This document shows, piece by piece, positions 8,653-17,847 of a DNA stretch of 64,000 nt (position 1 is its first letter; each line of letters begins with the position of its first letter). Made by a program: the position numbers and the translations under genes. Below the pieces are notes generated by a model. The model worked only from the letters and a program-made list of their open reading frames with translations. It ran no database searches and was not told where the DNA came from. Source of the stretch: JBCDJG01 sp038748065 (GTDB lineage: Bacteria > Pseudomonadota > Gammaproteobacteria > Pseudomonadales > Halieaceae); NCBI GenBank assembly GCA_038748065.1, contig JBCDJG010000023.1, positions 1 through 64,000 on the forward strand, given 5' to 3'.

Positions 8653-11535
8653 TCATTCTGTTGCCAGCTCGGCAGAGAGCGTTAGCTTGTCAACTTTACC
8701 GTTGCTGTTCAACGGCAGCTCGTCCAGTGCTATAAACTTGACCGGCACCTTGTAGCTCGCGATGTTCGCCAACGCCCAGCGGCGAAGCGCTTTGAGCTCG
8801 AAGCTGGGTGGGTCCAGCGGTACGTAAAACGCAACACCCTCTTCACCCGCGAGCGAGCTCGGTCGGCTTACGATTGCGACCTGGGCCAGTAGCTCACTCT
8901 GCAGTAACAGTCTTTCGACCTCGATTGCATAGATATTGAACCCATGGCTGATAAACATGTCTTTAGATCGGCCCATGATTTGCAGGCGTCCATCCTCGGC
9001 AATCCGCCCCAGGTCACCGGTGTATAGCCATCCATCGTCGTCCAACACGGCGCGTGTGGCATCAGAGTCCTTGAAGTAAGCCTGCATAACCGCGTAGCCT
9101 CGTACGGCGATTTCTCCAACCTCGTTCGGACCTAAGGGCTCTCTCTGTGGAGAAACTGCGTTTATTTCAAGCCCGGGCTTTGGCCGGCCAACGCAGCCGG
9201 TGATTGTCTCTATACCGTCGTTGGCGTCAGTACTGCATAAAATCGTACATTCAGTGAGTCCATATGCTGAGAGAATCGTTGCCACGCCCTGTGCGTACAG
9301 TTCTCGCAGAAGCTCTGCAGGGATATGATCCGCTCCTAGCAACGCGTGCCGCACACTGGAAAAAACCGCCAGCTCTTTCGAGCTGAATCTCAACAGCAAG
9401 CGGAACAGCGATGGCGGCCCCATGGCGATGGTAACGCGCTCTCGTACGATCAAGCGGGCCACTTCATTTGGCTGCATATTAACCGCATAGACCTGGCACA
9501 TACCGAGCATCAGTGCGTATAGCGATTGCGAATACAGGCCGAATACGTGAGAGAGGGGCGATATGACCAGCAGCCGGTCATCGGCTTGGACAAGCTCAGT
9601 GAGGGACTTGTTGAGAAAATTCCGCAGCACCTGGTCGTGCTTCATTAGCACGCCCTTCGGTGTGCCCGTGGTGCCAGAGGTAAACATGATGTGACAGGGG
9701 TGCTCAGTCTCTGAGCTGGGTGTATCGGACAGGGGTCCGCCCTGTAGGGCCCACCATGAATCCGCGGGTGATGGCACCTCCTTGCGAAAATCGAACCATA
9801 GGGCCTTGGACTGCTCATCTATCGTCTGCCAAAGTCCCCGACTATTGAGGTGGGCAAAGAGTTCATCCAATAAGCCGGTATTGTCATCTCGATTCCCTGC
9901 AAAAACAGCTTTCGGTTGAACGCGCTGTAAAAGCGGTACAACTTCCAGGCACTTCAGATGCTGCGATAACGGAACAACGGTAAGACCGTTCCACCAGCAT
10001 GCAAGAATTGTCGTATGCATGCGCCAGCCATTGGCCGACCAGACGGCCACGCAATCTCCCGGCACAAGGCTACGGGCTTTTAGCGCAGCCGCTAATTGTC
10101 TAACGCGCTCGCCCAACTCGGCATAACTGAGTCGGGTCTCGCTATCGATGAGCGCTTCCTTTTCGGGGTAGCGCTCGAAGACATCCTGTAACATCTCGCC
10201 AATCGTGCGCCAGGGAGGAACCCAGCCCAATTCGTCCTTGGCAAATAGCGCTTTGGCAATCTTGGCCTCGTCAGGACGCTTTGCCGTCCTCCCGGGTCTG
10301 TGCATTGATGACCGCAGTTGGCGGTCATTTTGTGCCAAGGCTCGCAGGGTCTCACGAGGGTCGATCTGCACACTGGGTGCCTCGCCCTTGGCAATGCGTT
10401 GCATTTGTAGTTCGTACCAGCCGGTTTCCAAAACGCCGCCGAGTCTGCCGCTTTGCATGGCTTTAACTTTACTTCGCTCAATTGAACCATCAAGAAGCTT
10501 CTGCGCGATATCTGGGTCCGCAGCGAATGGCCGGGCCATGCCGGCGAGATCGATATAGCCATCCTGCAAGGCTGCCAGGATGCCAGCTTTGCTGCGAAAG
10601 CCGCCGGTGAGTAATAGCGGAACCTCTGCCGCCTCTCTTAAAAGCTTTGCGAAGTCTTGGAAGTAGGCCTCGTGCTCACTAGTACTGCCCCCGCTGCTAC
10701 CGAACATGGCAGTCGCCTCGTAGGTGCCGCCGGATACTTCGATAAAGTCGACGCCAAAACCTGCCAGGCACGCTGCCACCTCAGCAGAGGCCGTCTGCGT
10801 GAATCCGCCGCGCTGAAAATCGGCGGCATTGAGCTTGATACCGATGGTGAAGTCGGCTCCCACCGATTCGCGCATAGCGCCATAAACGCTTGTCAAAAAC
10901 CGCAGGCGTTTCTCAAAACTCCCACCCCATTCGTCCTGGCGTTGATTGGTTCGGGGTGATAGGAACTGGCTGATGAGGTAGCCGTGTGCGGCATGAATTT
11001 GAACCCCAGAGAAACCAGCCCGCTTTGCTATCGCTGCTGTGCGGGCAAAGCGGTCGATGCAATCCTGAATCTCGCCTGGTGTCATTTCCCGGGGGGTGAG
11101 ATAGGCGCGTTCGCGACCCTTAATCTGCAGCGGAATGGGTGAAGGCGCAATGGGCTGGGCGTTCAGTGCGGCGGGGCTCTGCCGGCCTGGATGATTGATT
11201 TGCATCAGCAGCTTCTGGCCATGCCGTTGTGCGCGTTTAGCGAGCGCGGCCAGACCCTGTAAGTCGCGCTCATCTTCTACTACGAGTTGCCCGGGTGCGC
11301 CCAGATGGCGGTAGTCGACCATGACATTGCCGGTAATTGCCATCCCAGCCCCGCCTTGACCCCAACGCTCGTAAAGTGCGCTGAGAAATTCGCCCGGCTT
11401 GTTGCCTGAGGAAAGGTTCTCGTTCATGGCGGCCTTAACCAGGCGGTTGGCCAGGATAAGCCCGGAGGGCAGGGTGAGGGGCGTATCTAGGCCTGTTTTG
11501 GGCTTTTTTTGCAAAGTAGCGACAGTATAAGTCAA
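8653..11535 (-). CDS. Old-yellow-enzyme reductase fused to AMP-forming ligase
   Basis: 960 residues in two enzymes. Residues about 15-365 are an NADH:flavin oxidoreductase/OYE barrel (MQINHPGRQSP, and the HAAHGYLISQFLSP signature near 180). Residues about 445-955 are an ANL ligase (FTSGTTGTPKGV near 620, YGLTECT, TGDLGR, SNGKVDK at the end). OYE enzymes reduce activated C=C bonds with FMN. Fusion to an acid-activating ligase suggests that an enoate is activated and reduced by one polypeptide (inference). It is the first gene of the operon and starts at a TTG with only a weak ribosome site, so the exact start is uncertain. Seven bases separate it from the next ligase gene. I know of no standard family with this architecture. 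Confidence 0.85.
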   Translation of the reverse strand: MTYTVATLQKKPKTGLDTPLTLPSGLILANRLVKAAMNENLSSGNKPGEFLSALYERWGQGGAGMAITGNVMVDYRHLGAPGQLVVEDERDLQGLAALAKRAQRHGQKLLMQINHPGRQSPAALNAQPIAPSPIPLQIKGRERAYLTPREMTPGEIQDCIDRFARTAAIAKRAGFSGVQIHAAHGYLISQFLSPRTNQRQDEWGGSFEKRLRFLTSVYGAMRESVGADFTIGIKLNAADFQRGGFTQTASAEVAACLAGFGVDFIEVSGGTYEATAMFGSSGGSTSEHEAYFQDFAKLLREAAEVPLLLTGGFRSKAGILAALQDGYIDLAGMARPFAADPDIAQKLLDGSIERSKVKAMQSGRLGGVLETGWYELQMQRIAKGEAPSVQIDPRETLRALAQNDRQLRSSMHRPGRTAKRPDEAKIAKALFAKDELGWVPPWRTIGEMLQDVFERYPEKEALIDSETRLSYAELGERVRQLAAALKARSLVPGDCVAVWSANGWRMHTTILACWWNGLTVVPLSQHLKCLEVVPLLQRVQPKAVFAGNRDDNTGLLDELFAHLNSRGLWQTIDEQSKALWFDFRKEVPSPADSWWALQGGPLSDTPSSETEHPCHIMFTSGTTGTPKGVLMKHDQVLRNFLNKSLTELVQADDRLLVISPLSHVFGLYSQSLYALMLGMCQVYAVNMQPNEVARLIVRERVTIAMGPPSLFRLLLRFSSKELAVFSSVRHALLGADHIPAELLRELYAQGVATILSAYGLTECTILCSTDANDGIETITGCVGRPKPGLEINAVSPQREPLGPNEVGEIAVRGYAVMQAYFKDSDATRAVLDDDGWLYTGDLGRIAEDGRLQIMGRSKDMFISHGFNIYAIEVERLLLQSELLAQVAIVSRPSSLAGEEGVAFYVPLDPPSFELKALRRWALANIASYKVPVKFIALDELPLNSNGKVDKLTLSAELATE

Positions 11536-11647
11536 CTGCTGCCGCTACTTTGACGCATGTTTTGACGATATGGTTATCACAGTGGATGCCAGCGGCGAGG
11601 GCGCGATCGGCGTGGCAGGGCGCCGCTGACCTCGCGTGTTCAGAGCC

Positions 11648-12349
11648 CTATTTGTTCTTGACGGACGTAACCGTACAGTTGATGACGTACCCGTGTTGAT
11701 AGCTGAGAATACCGGAAAGGCTCGCCATGATCGGGGCCATCCAGTCGCTGTCGATCTGGTCGAGGAACTCTCCCAGCCGAGTGGTCGTCGGCGCCGACAT
11801 TTGCACCAGCATATCGCCCACGTTTGCCCCGGTTAAGTACCTTTGAGCTGAGATTGTGATATCGCCAAAGCCGTTTTCGCTCGCCGCATCGTTTAGCCGA
11901 AACAACTGTTGCTCGTACAGCGCAACATCCTCGGTAGAGATAATGAGATCCCAGTTTGAGAAAGTATCCCCAACTTCCCAGCCCAGTGGTTCTTCGCCGA
12001 CGACCATGGTCAGCATCTCGGATGCCGATACCGTTCGCTTGCTTTTTAGCTTGCTGGCCTCATTGCGTACCGTTTCGTTGTAAACCGAGGCCCCCAGGGC
12101 GGAGGCATGATCTCGAAAGATATGCCAGTAGTAGAGTTCTCCGGGGGCGGAGAACCCTGCATCCGATATACATATTCCGCCGAGACTGGCGTTGATCGCC
12201 CGGCCTATCGCAGGCCCGCTTTCTTCGGCCCATTGCTTGTAGGCAACGGGATCCTGGGTGTTTACAGTGACCACGGTCATCGCGGGCGTCGCAAATGCCT
12301 GACTTGCCATGCACAGTGCCGCCCCGGCCAGTAATGTTCTGTATTTCAT
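11648..12349 (-). CDS. Secreted protein of unknown function
   Basis: 233 residues, starting with a clear signal peptide (residues 1-20, cleavage after ASQAFA), so it is probably periplasmic. The mature part has no domain I recognise with confidence. It looks like two similar halves of about 95 residues that may resemble dimeric alpha-beta-barrel folds (inference from its stretches such as VVTVNTQDPVAYKQW). A dyad at about 11589-11630 lies just past its stop and may end transcription. It could belong with either the NRPS-like operon downstream or stand alone. No sigma-54 element is seen upstream. Confidence 0.7.
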   Translation of the reverse strand: MKYRTLLAGAALCMASQAFATPAMTVVTVNTQDPVAYKQWAEESGPAIGRAINASLGGICISDAGFSAPGELYYWHIFRDHASALGASVYNETVRNEASKLKSKRTVSASEMLTMVVGEEPLGWEVGDTFSNWDLIISTEDVALYEQQLFRLNDAASENGFGDITISAQRYLTGANVGDMLVQMSAPTTTRLGEFLDQIDSDWMAPIMASLSGILSYQHGYVINCTVTSVKNK

Positions 12350-12553
12350 CGCTGCTCTCCAATCTCTCTCGCTGTTGCTGCTTAATGACCACTAGCAGAT
12401 GAACACTCGTCTCAGGGGAAGTGTAGATCACAGGCTGGCTTTCGCGAGACTGGAGGACTGTAATCGTATATATATAGCCTGCCGCGGGTTTGTACGTCGC
12501 GATGCTTGCTGGCAGATAACGGCAGCGACTCAGCGCTAGCCGAAAGCCTTTAT

Positions 12554-13204
12554 CTATCTGTTATTTAAAGCATTTTTATCCTCATCAAGTGATTGAGCGT
12601 TGGGTTGTAGCGCGTCTTCTTGCTTAAGCCAGTAGACGAGCGCGTAGACGACCGGCGTATCGCAGATGGCGATACCTACCTTGAACAGCCAGTAACCGAG
12701 GGTCATACCGACAAACTCGCCCAGTGGCATACGTTCTGCGGCAAAGAGCCAGAAAGCTATCCCGTTAAATACCAGGGAGTCCAACAGTTGCGAACTCATG
12801 GTGCTCACGTTATTGCGGAGCCATAGATGACGCCCCCCGGTCACCCTGCGCCAGAATTCAAAGGCCCATACATCATGGCTTTGTGCAATCAAGTAGGCAG
12901 CCAGCGACGCGACAACGATTAAGGGAACTGCGCCCAGCACAGTGGCGAATGCCGTTTGGTTCTCGTACAGGGGTGATGGTGGCAGTGCGATGGCGATTTG
13001 CGACATCAGCAGTACCAGGATGTTGGCACCGAAGCCCAGCCAAACTACCAGTTGCGCGCGCTTGCGGCCGAAGACTTCGCCGACAACGTCTGTAATAGGG
13101 AAAGTGAGCCAGTAAGCCATGATGCCGCCGGATATGGTTAAGCCTGCAACTGTCCACAGTTTGGCGCTGACGACGTTGATGAAACCCATGCAGGCGATAA
13201 ACAC
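12554..13204 (-). CDS. VUT-family (YhhQ-like) transporter, first copy
   Basis: At least 216 residues with about six membrane helices. It carries the family hallmarks FPITDVVGEVFGRKRAQ, WLRNNVSTMSSQLLDS and DTPVVYALVYWL. Known members carry queuosine precursors (7-deazaguanines) across the inner membrane. The listed GTG start leaves the first helix short. Reading back in frame gives ELKFIILLT before it, and a CTG at 13276 that overlaps the TGA of the upstream gene would give a full helix, so a non-standard coupled start is possible. It is cotranscribed with the 5-FCL-like gene behind a sigma-54 element, which places it in the nitrogen-linked set. The substrate may be a purine-like base rather than a queuosine precursor (inference). 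Confidence 0.85.
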   Translation of the reverse strand: MFIACMGFINVVSAKLWTVAGLTISGGIMAYWLTFPITDVVGEVFGRKRAQLVVWLGFGANILVLLMSQIAIALPPSPLYENQTAFATVLGAVPLIVVASLAAYLIAQSHDVWAFEFWRRVTGGRHLWLRNNVSTMSSQLLDSLVFNGIAFWLFAAERMPLGEFVGMTLGYWLFKVGIAICDTPVVYALVYWLKQEDALQPNAQSLDEDKNALNNR

Positions 13205-13272
13205 CGTCAGCAGGATGATGAATTTGAGTTCTCGCCCGGCGAGCGGCTGCGACTGAGGCTGGTCGGTATTGA

Positions 13273-14046
13273 TCAGGACCGCAGCCTCTCACGCAATGAA
13301 TATAAGAAGGGAATCGCCTCGAACTGATCGTCTTGCACGGCGTCCCAGTCGAGAGGGCCGGGCCTCGATAGATCGGTTTGTGTTGCGATACACCGTTCCG
13401 GTGTAGCGATCCAATCCAGCGGCGTGTCGTGCCCCTGCATCACAATCTCGTTTGCCTCGACAACTTGCGCTTCGTGCACAGTTGTCACAACCGGGGTGCC
13501 CTCTGGCAATATCCCCAGCTCTCTGAAGATGCCCAATTCAAGATCCGCAAAGCCCGCGCCTTTGCCGGTTCGACCGCCGGCCTCGCTGACGGCTACACAG
13601 CCCACCACGCAGACGTCTATGGGCGCCATCTCTTCAAACTCGACCCGTTGGCCATGTTCCAAGGCACCCTCTGCGTACATCACATCCTCAAAGGCAATGC
13701 CCTTGTTCCCCAGCGTTGCTGGGTCAAGATGGATGAATGGGTAGTCAGCGCTGAGCTCCGGCACCGGTGTGTAAACGCGCTTACCCTGTTGGAGAGCTAG
13801 TAGCCTGACCCATGCCTGGCCTCGATCCGGGTTGCACTTGATGATGTCTGCGCCTTGCCAGAAGAGGCTCTCCGCCAAATTCAGGGCGGCCGACTGTGCG
13901 CCGATGAAATCGGGAATGGCACTAAAAGGATTGCCGACAGCGTGACCCTCTTCCAGCAGGGTTTGCCAGATGCGCTGTCGCAGCGCGTCCTTGGTGACAT
14001 GCCGACCACGCCAGCGCCCTGCACGATGTTGTTCTGGATCAGCCAT
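13273..14046 (-). CDS. 5-formyltetrahydrofolate cyclo-ligase-like protein
   Basis: 257 residues of the COG0212 (5-FCL) family: a basic N-terminus, a DIIKCNPDRGQAWVR region near residue 90, and a C-terminal TTVHEAQVV segment. True 5-FCL makes 5,10-methenyl-THF from 5-formyl-THF with ATP. A related clade is linked to thiamine/pyrimidine salvage rather than folate, and the pairing with a VUT transporter fits that better than a housekeeping role (inference). ATG at 14046; a sigma-54 element lies 35-50 bases upstream. Its stop overlaps the possible CTG start of the VUT gene. Confidence 0.8.
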   Translation of the reverse strand: MADPEQHRAGRWRGRHVTKDALRQRIWQTLLEEGHAVGNPFSAIPDFIGAQSAALNLAESLFWQGADIIKCNPDRGQAWVRLLALQQGKRVYTPVPELSADYPFIHLDPATLGNKGIAFEDVMYAEGALEHGQRVEFEEMAPIDVCVVGCVAVSEAGGRTGKGAGFADLELGIFRELGILPEGTPVVTTVHEAQVVEANEIVMQGHDTPLDWIATPERCIATQTDLSRPGPLDWDAVQDDQFEAIPFLYSLRERLRS

Positions 14047-14080
14047 CTTCTACTACTGTTCTTTTGAGCAATAGTAAAGC

Positions 14081-14096
14081 AGCAAGATTTGTACCA
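14081..14096 (-). promoter_or_regulatory. Sigma-54 promoter for the 5-FCL/VUT operon
   Basis: Minus-strand TGGTACAAATCTTGCT matches TGGCACG-N4-TTGCW with exact GG-N10-GC spacing. The predicted start of transcription is near 14070, about 24 bases before the ATG at 14046. Confidence 0.75.
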
Positions 14097-14298
14097 CACG
14101 CGGTGGGTCGGTTGACGCTAGCAAGGGTGTTTGGCGCTGACAAGCCATTGCAGAAGGGCCATGGAATAGTAGGGCAGTTTCTGGACGCCTGTGGGCTGTG
14201 GGAAGGACCCTGTCGTAACACAAGAACGGTTAAATACGCCGCCGTACGTGCTGGTTCAAGGACCGGCGTCGCTCATACATTTATCCAGGAACTCTGTT

Positions 14299-14811
14299 AT
14301 GACACTATTCAAGAAACTAGCCGCGCTTGGTGTGGCTCTGAGTATCAGCATATTCAGCCTTAATGCTGCCGCGGACGGCCATGGCCACAAGGCGATGGAA
14401 AAAGACATCGTTGCCGTTGCGGTAAGCAACGGTTCCTTCACCACGCTGGTCGCTGCGGTACAGGCAGCAGGTCTGGTGGAGACGCTGCAAGGTGAGGGTC
14501 CGTTCACAGTTTTCGCGCCAACCGATGAAGCATTCGCGAAGCTACCCGAGGGCACTGTGGAAACTCTCCTCAAGCCTGAGAACAAAGACCAGCTTATCGC
14601 GGTGCTTACCTACCATGTGGTGCCGGGCAAGGTTATGGCGGCCGATGTCGTCACCATCGATTCCGCTACAACGGTTCAGGGCCAGGACATCACGGTCACT
14701 ACCAAAGACGGTGCGGTGATGGTTGATAACGCCACCGTGGTCGCAACCGATGTCGCTGCATCCAACGGTGTGATCCATGTCATCGACGCAGTTATCCTGC
14801 CAGCGAGCTAA
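14299..14811 (+). CDS. Secreted fasciclin (FAS1) domain protein
   Basis: 170 residues. A signal peptide (1-25) is followed by one FAS1 domain with the typical motifs FTVFAPTDEAFAKLP near residue 72 and a C-terminal GVIHVIDAVILP. Such proteins are exported adhesion or surface proteins. ATG at 14299 is chosen because AGGAA lies nine bases upstream and the signal peptide starts there. It is followed by a perfect terminator hairpin. It looks unrelated to the purine genes. Confidence 0.92.
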   Translation: MTLFKKLAALGVALSISIFSLNAAADGHGHKAMEKDIVAVAVSNGSFTTLVAAVQAAGLVETLQGEGPFTVFAPTDEAFAKLPEGTVETLLKPENKDQLIAVLTYHVVPGKVMAADVVTIDSATTVQGQDITVTTKDGAVMVDNATVVATDVAASNGVIHVIDAVILPAS

Positions 14812-14819
14812 GCGTGTAT

Positions 14820-14852
14820 CGTAATGTGGCGCGCAACGCGCGCCACATTACG
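14820..14852. terminator. Perfect 15-bp hairpin between convergent genes
   Basis: CGTAATGTGGCGCGC, loop AAC, then the exact reverse complement. It lies just past the fasciclin stop and just past the end of the minus-strand receptor reading frame, so it can serve both directions. There is no long T run. Confidence 0.75.
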
Positions 14853-14865
14853 AACAGCCAATTCC

Positions 14866-15135
14866 CTAGAAATACATGTTCAGGGCCGCGTACCAGGTAC
14901 GTTGCCGAATATCATTGAAACTGAAGTCAAAGAAGCTGATGCCTGGAATAAACTGTGGTTCCTCATCGGTGAAGTTTTCTATGCCCGCTGTGATCTCTAC
15001 ACGCGACATTGGGCCGAGGCCCTCTTCGAACACGTAACCCGCCTGCACGTCAAAGTATCCCTGGGAGTCGATGGTGACGTCGGGGTTACCGAAAACCCGT
15101 TCGGAAATGAAGTCGTCGTATTCATCGATATAGTT
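14866..15135 (-). pseudogene. C-terminal remnant of the TonB-dependent receptor, after an amber codon
   Basis: In the same frame as the receptor upstream, about 89 codons follow the TAG at 15136-15138 and end in a normal receptor C-terminus with a terminal aromatic residue (AALNMYF). The remnant carries the last beta-strands of the barrel. Because the frame is unbroken, a single base change (for example Tyr TAC/TAT or Gln CAG to TAG) explains the split. Confidence 0.85.
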
Positions 15136-17547
15136 CTATTGCAGTGTTCCCGTCCAGTTGCCATAGCCCATGGACAGGGTCGCCAGCAGGCGCAATTCGG
15201 GTGTCAGTAAGAAAACCTCGTTGGCCGTGCCTTCAAGGTTCCTGAGCACTGATCCATCGGCTAGCGATGCGTCCACGCCCAGCGTGTAAGTGCCTGCGAG
15301 ACTGGCGCTAAAGTCGTACTTGTCCGCGAGCAAGGTGTTGTAGTTGATAGCGAAGTCAACGCCCTCGGTGTTGCGCTCGCCGATGTTCTGCAGAAAGGCT
15401 TCAACAATGATGTTTTCACCGCCTGAACCAATACCCGGCCCGCGAATGACGTTGCCTGGCAATGTGCCGCTCAATATCGACTGAGGATTGGGTGCAAGAA
15501 TGAGGTTTTCCTGCTCGAGTTCCCACCAGTCTAGTGACATCCGCAGCCCGGGAACGGCTTCCGGCGTGTAAACCAGGCCGATGCTCAGGGTTTCAGCTTC
15601 CTCGGGTTCGAGGTCGGGATTGCCGCCGACAATGCCCTGGACATCTACGGTCGGCATGCCCGGCTGTGTCGTATCCACAAGCCTCAGTTCCTGGAATTCC
15701 TGGCGGCCTGCCAGGTCTCTCAGGTCCGGTGCCCGGAATGAGGTGTTCCAGGAAGCGCGGACAAATAACTCGTCCGGGAGAATCTGGTACTTTGCTGAAA
15801 CCAGTGGGTCAGTCGTGCTGCCCACATCGTCGAAGTCCTCGTGACGCACTGCAAGCCCCAGCTCCATACGCGGATCGCCGGAGGCACCTACCGCACCCAG
15901 CAGCGGTACCTTTGCCTCGAGGAAACCGGCCCAGACTTGCCGGTCGACTTGTTCAGAGGGTGCTGGCGAGGTATCCAGGAACGCCCCCGCTGATATGAGC
16001 GGGTCGGGATTCCGTTCGAAATCCTCGCTGCGCCAGTTCAGGCCGGCGACCACTTGAATGTCACCTGATGCTGTGGTGTAGGCGTTACCTGAAATCCGTG
16101 CATCCAGGGTTAACAGCTCAGACTCCTCTTCGAATACCCGGGTTTTGATGATGCCTTCGTATTGCTCGTTAGTATTACAGAAGTTGCAGAATACGTTGAT
16201 CGACTCTGGCCCTGTGAGTGCCAAAGAGGCCTCCAGCGGCTCTATCAGGTAGGCCGTGGGGCGGCGCTGTTCAAGCTCTTCCTTGAAGGCGTTCGCCGAC
16301 ACGGTCAGCGTGTAGTTCTCGTTGATATCGCGATCCAGTGTCAGGGCGCCGCGCATGGCCTCCCGAGTTTCTTCATTGATGGCGCCAGTATCGTTGTAGC
16401 GTTCCCCGCCGAAGGGTCGCCACGAGACGAAGGCCGTTTGGCCGAAGGGGTTCCAGTAGTTATCCGCCGGCACCTGGAGGAAAGCTGTGGACACGCCGCC
16501 AATGAACACTGTCTCGATTTCGTGATACATCACGTTGCCCCGCAAGCGCGTGGCGTCATTGATATTCCATTTGCCGCTGAGCAGCAGGTTAATTTGGTCC
16601 GTCTCCGCAAAGGCCGTCTGGCCGCGGCACTGTGCGCCGCCATCACGGCAGGGGTCTGCGCGGTCGTGTGCGTCACGCTCAAAGTCAAAGGGGCGGTAGT
16701 CGTTGGGGTCTCTTGAAAACTCACCGCGACCGACCGTATCGTAATCCAGGATTAAGGATCCGCGCCCCGGTACGAAGGCGTTACCCGGGTTCTGGTTAGG
16801 ACTGCGCTGATCGAGGCCGCCCAGATCGCGACGATCGTTACTGATAAATTTGAATCGATCAACGCCCTCTAGTTCCGGGTTGCTGTACCAATCCGCAAGG
16901 AAGTAAAAACTGGCTTCGTCGTTGCCCGCGCCATAGCTGAAGGTGAAGTTCTCGAAGTTCCAGCTATCCGCTTCACCATAGCGAACGCCGAAGTAGGCGC
17001 CGTCCTGGTCATCTTTCAGTGCAAAATTCACAACCCCGGCGACAGCATCCGACCCATAGATAGAGCTGGCGCCCGCCTTGAGTATTTCAACGCGCTTCAG
17101 TGCAGCCGCGGGAATCATGTTGACGTTGGCAGGCCCGTTCACTGAGAAGCGCTGCCCGTCGACGAGGCTCAGCGTGTACTGCGGACCGATGCCGCGCAGA
17201 TTAATGTTTTGCTCTGTGCCGCCATCGCCGATGTTATTGTCGTTTGCGCCGCCGAATGCCGGCTGGCTTTTCATGATGTCGCCTACGGTGAAGGCGCCGG
17301 ATTGAGCAATATCCTGCGCGCCCAGCACTTCAATCGGCAGGGCCTGGCTCTCGATGGATGCCTCCGTGACGGCAATCGACGAACCCACTACCACGATCTC
17401 TTCGAGTTCGCCGGCTTCCTGCCCGATGACGTGGCCGCTATGGGACAGGAGGGCGACGATTGCGGCCGTTAATGGCTTGGCAGAGTAAGCCCGTGCGCGA
17501 GCGTCTGTTGAGTCAAGCGCTTCCCTATCGGTATCTACTTTTTTCAT
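15136..17547 (-). CDS. TonB-dependent receptor, truncated by in-frame stop
   Basis: 803 residues of a TonB-dependent outer-membrane receptor. There is a long N-terminal region with a signal-like stretch near 25-43, a TonB-box-like EEIVVVGS near 48-56, a plug domain with LRGIGPQYTLSLVDG near 115-130 and GASSIYGSDAVAGVVNF near 155-172, then the barrel. It ends at TAG 15136-15138, 89 codons before the natural C-terminus. Without the last strands and the terminal aromatic residue the barrel would probably not assemble, so the gene is likely dead or recently broken. Plug motifs are of the cobalamin/iron/oligomer-type receptors, and the substrate is unknown. No sigma-54 element is seen upstream, unlike the other transport genes. 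Confidence 0.85.
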   Translation of the reverse strand: MKKVDTDREALDSTDARARAYSAKPLTAAIVALLSHSGHVIGQEAGELEEIVVVGSSIAVTEASIESQALPIEVLGAQDIAQSGAFTVGDIMKSQPAFGGANDNNIGDGGTEQNINLRGIGPQYTLSLVDGQRFSVNGPANVNMIPAAALKRVEILKAGASSIYGSDAVAGVVNFALKDDQDGAYFGVRYGEADSWNFENFTFSYGAGNDEASFYFLADWYSNPELEGVDRFKFISNDRRDLGGLDQRSPNQNPGNAFVPGRGSLILDYDTVGRGEFSRDPNDYRPFDFERDAHDRADPCRDGGAQCRGQTAFAETDQINLLLSGKWNINDATRLRGNVMYHEIETVFIGGVSTAFLQVPADNYWNPFGQTAFVSWRPFGGERYNDTGAINEETREAMRGALTLDRDINENYTLTVSANAFKEELEQRRPTAYLIEPLEASLALTGPESINVFCNFCNTNEQYEGIIKTRVFEEESELLTLDARISGNAYTTASGDIQVVAGLNWRSEDFERNPDPLISAGAFLDTSPAPSEQVDRQVWAGFLEAKVPLLGAVGASGDPRMELGLAVRHEDFDDVGSTTDPLVSAKYQILPDELFVRASWNTSFRAPDLRDLAGRQEFQELRLVDTTQPGMPTVDVQGIVGGNPDLEPEEAETLSIGLVYTPEAVPGLRMSLDWWELEQENLILAPNPQSILSGTLPGNVIRGPGIGSGGENIIVEAFLQNIGERNTEGVDFAINYNTLLADKYDFSASLAGTYTLGVDASLADGSVLRNLEGTANEVFLLTPELRLLATLSMGYGNWTGTLQ

Positions 17548-17847
17548 GTCTATCTCTTTATCGCTCCAGTCTGTTTTAGATGATCGCGGGCGCTGGATAC
17601 GAGCTTTGTTATTCGATTTTTTATCAATATATCTTCACATAAAGAAAAATGCCAGCGCTTATTTCGTGTGCTCGAACAATTGATGCATACCGCAGTTCGC
17701 CGGTTGTTTTGGTCCTCGGCTGGCGAGACACGGGGATGAGGCTGGCGAAAGGGGCTGGCCTCGCTTTTGTTGCGAAAAGGATGCGGTAGAGACTGAGTCG
17801 CTAGAGCAGCGATAGCTCCAGATGTGCTGAACGCGCCGAAAAAGCGC
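17548..17847. other. Gene-free spacer upstream of the broken receptor
   Basis: About 300 bases with no convincing gene. An AT-rich stretch at about 17600-17650 probably holds the receptor promoter on the minus strand, but I cannot assign -35/-10 boxes with confidence. No GG-N10-GC element is seen in either direction, and no clear terminator is seen for the VUT gene that ends at 17848. Confidence 0.4.

Noticed and set aside
12370..12400. GG-N10-GC element before the secreted protein at 11648
   Set aside because: The -12 box reads CAGCA and the -24 box is poor, unlike the twelve accepted elements.
14866..17547. Amber codon as a recoded amino acid in the receptor
   Set aside because: Several genes in the window end in TAG (for example at 7062, 18574 and 39091-39094), so TAG is an ordinary stop here.
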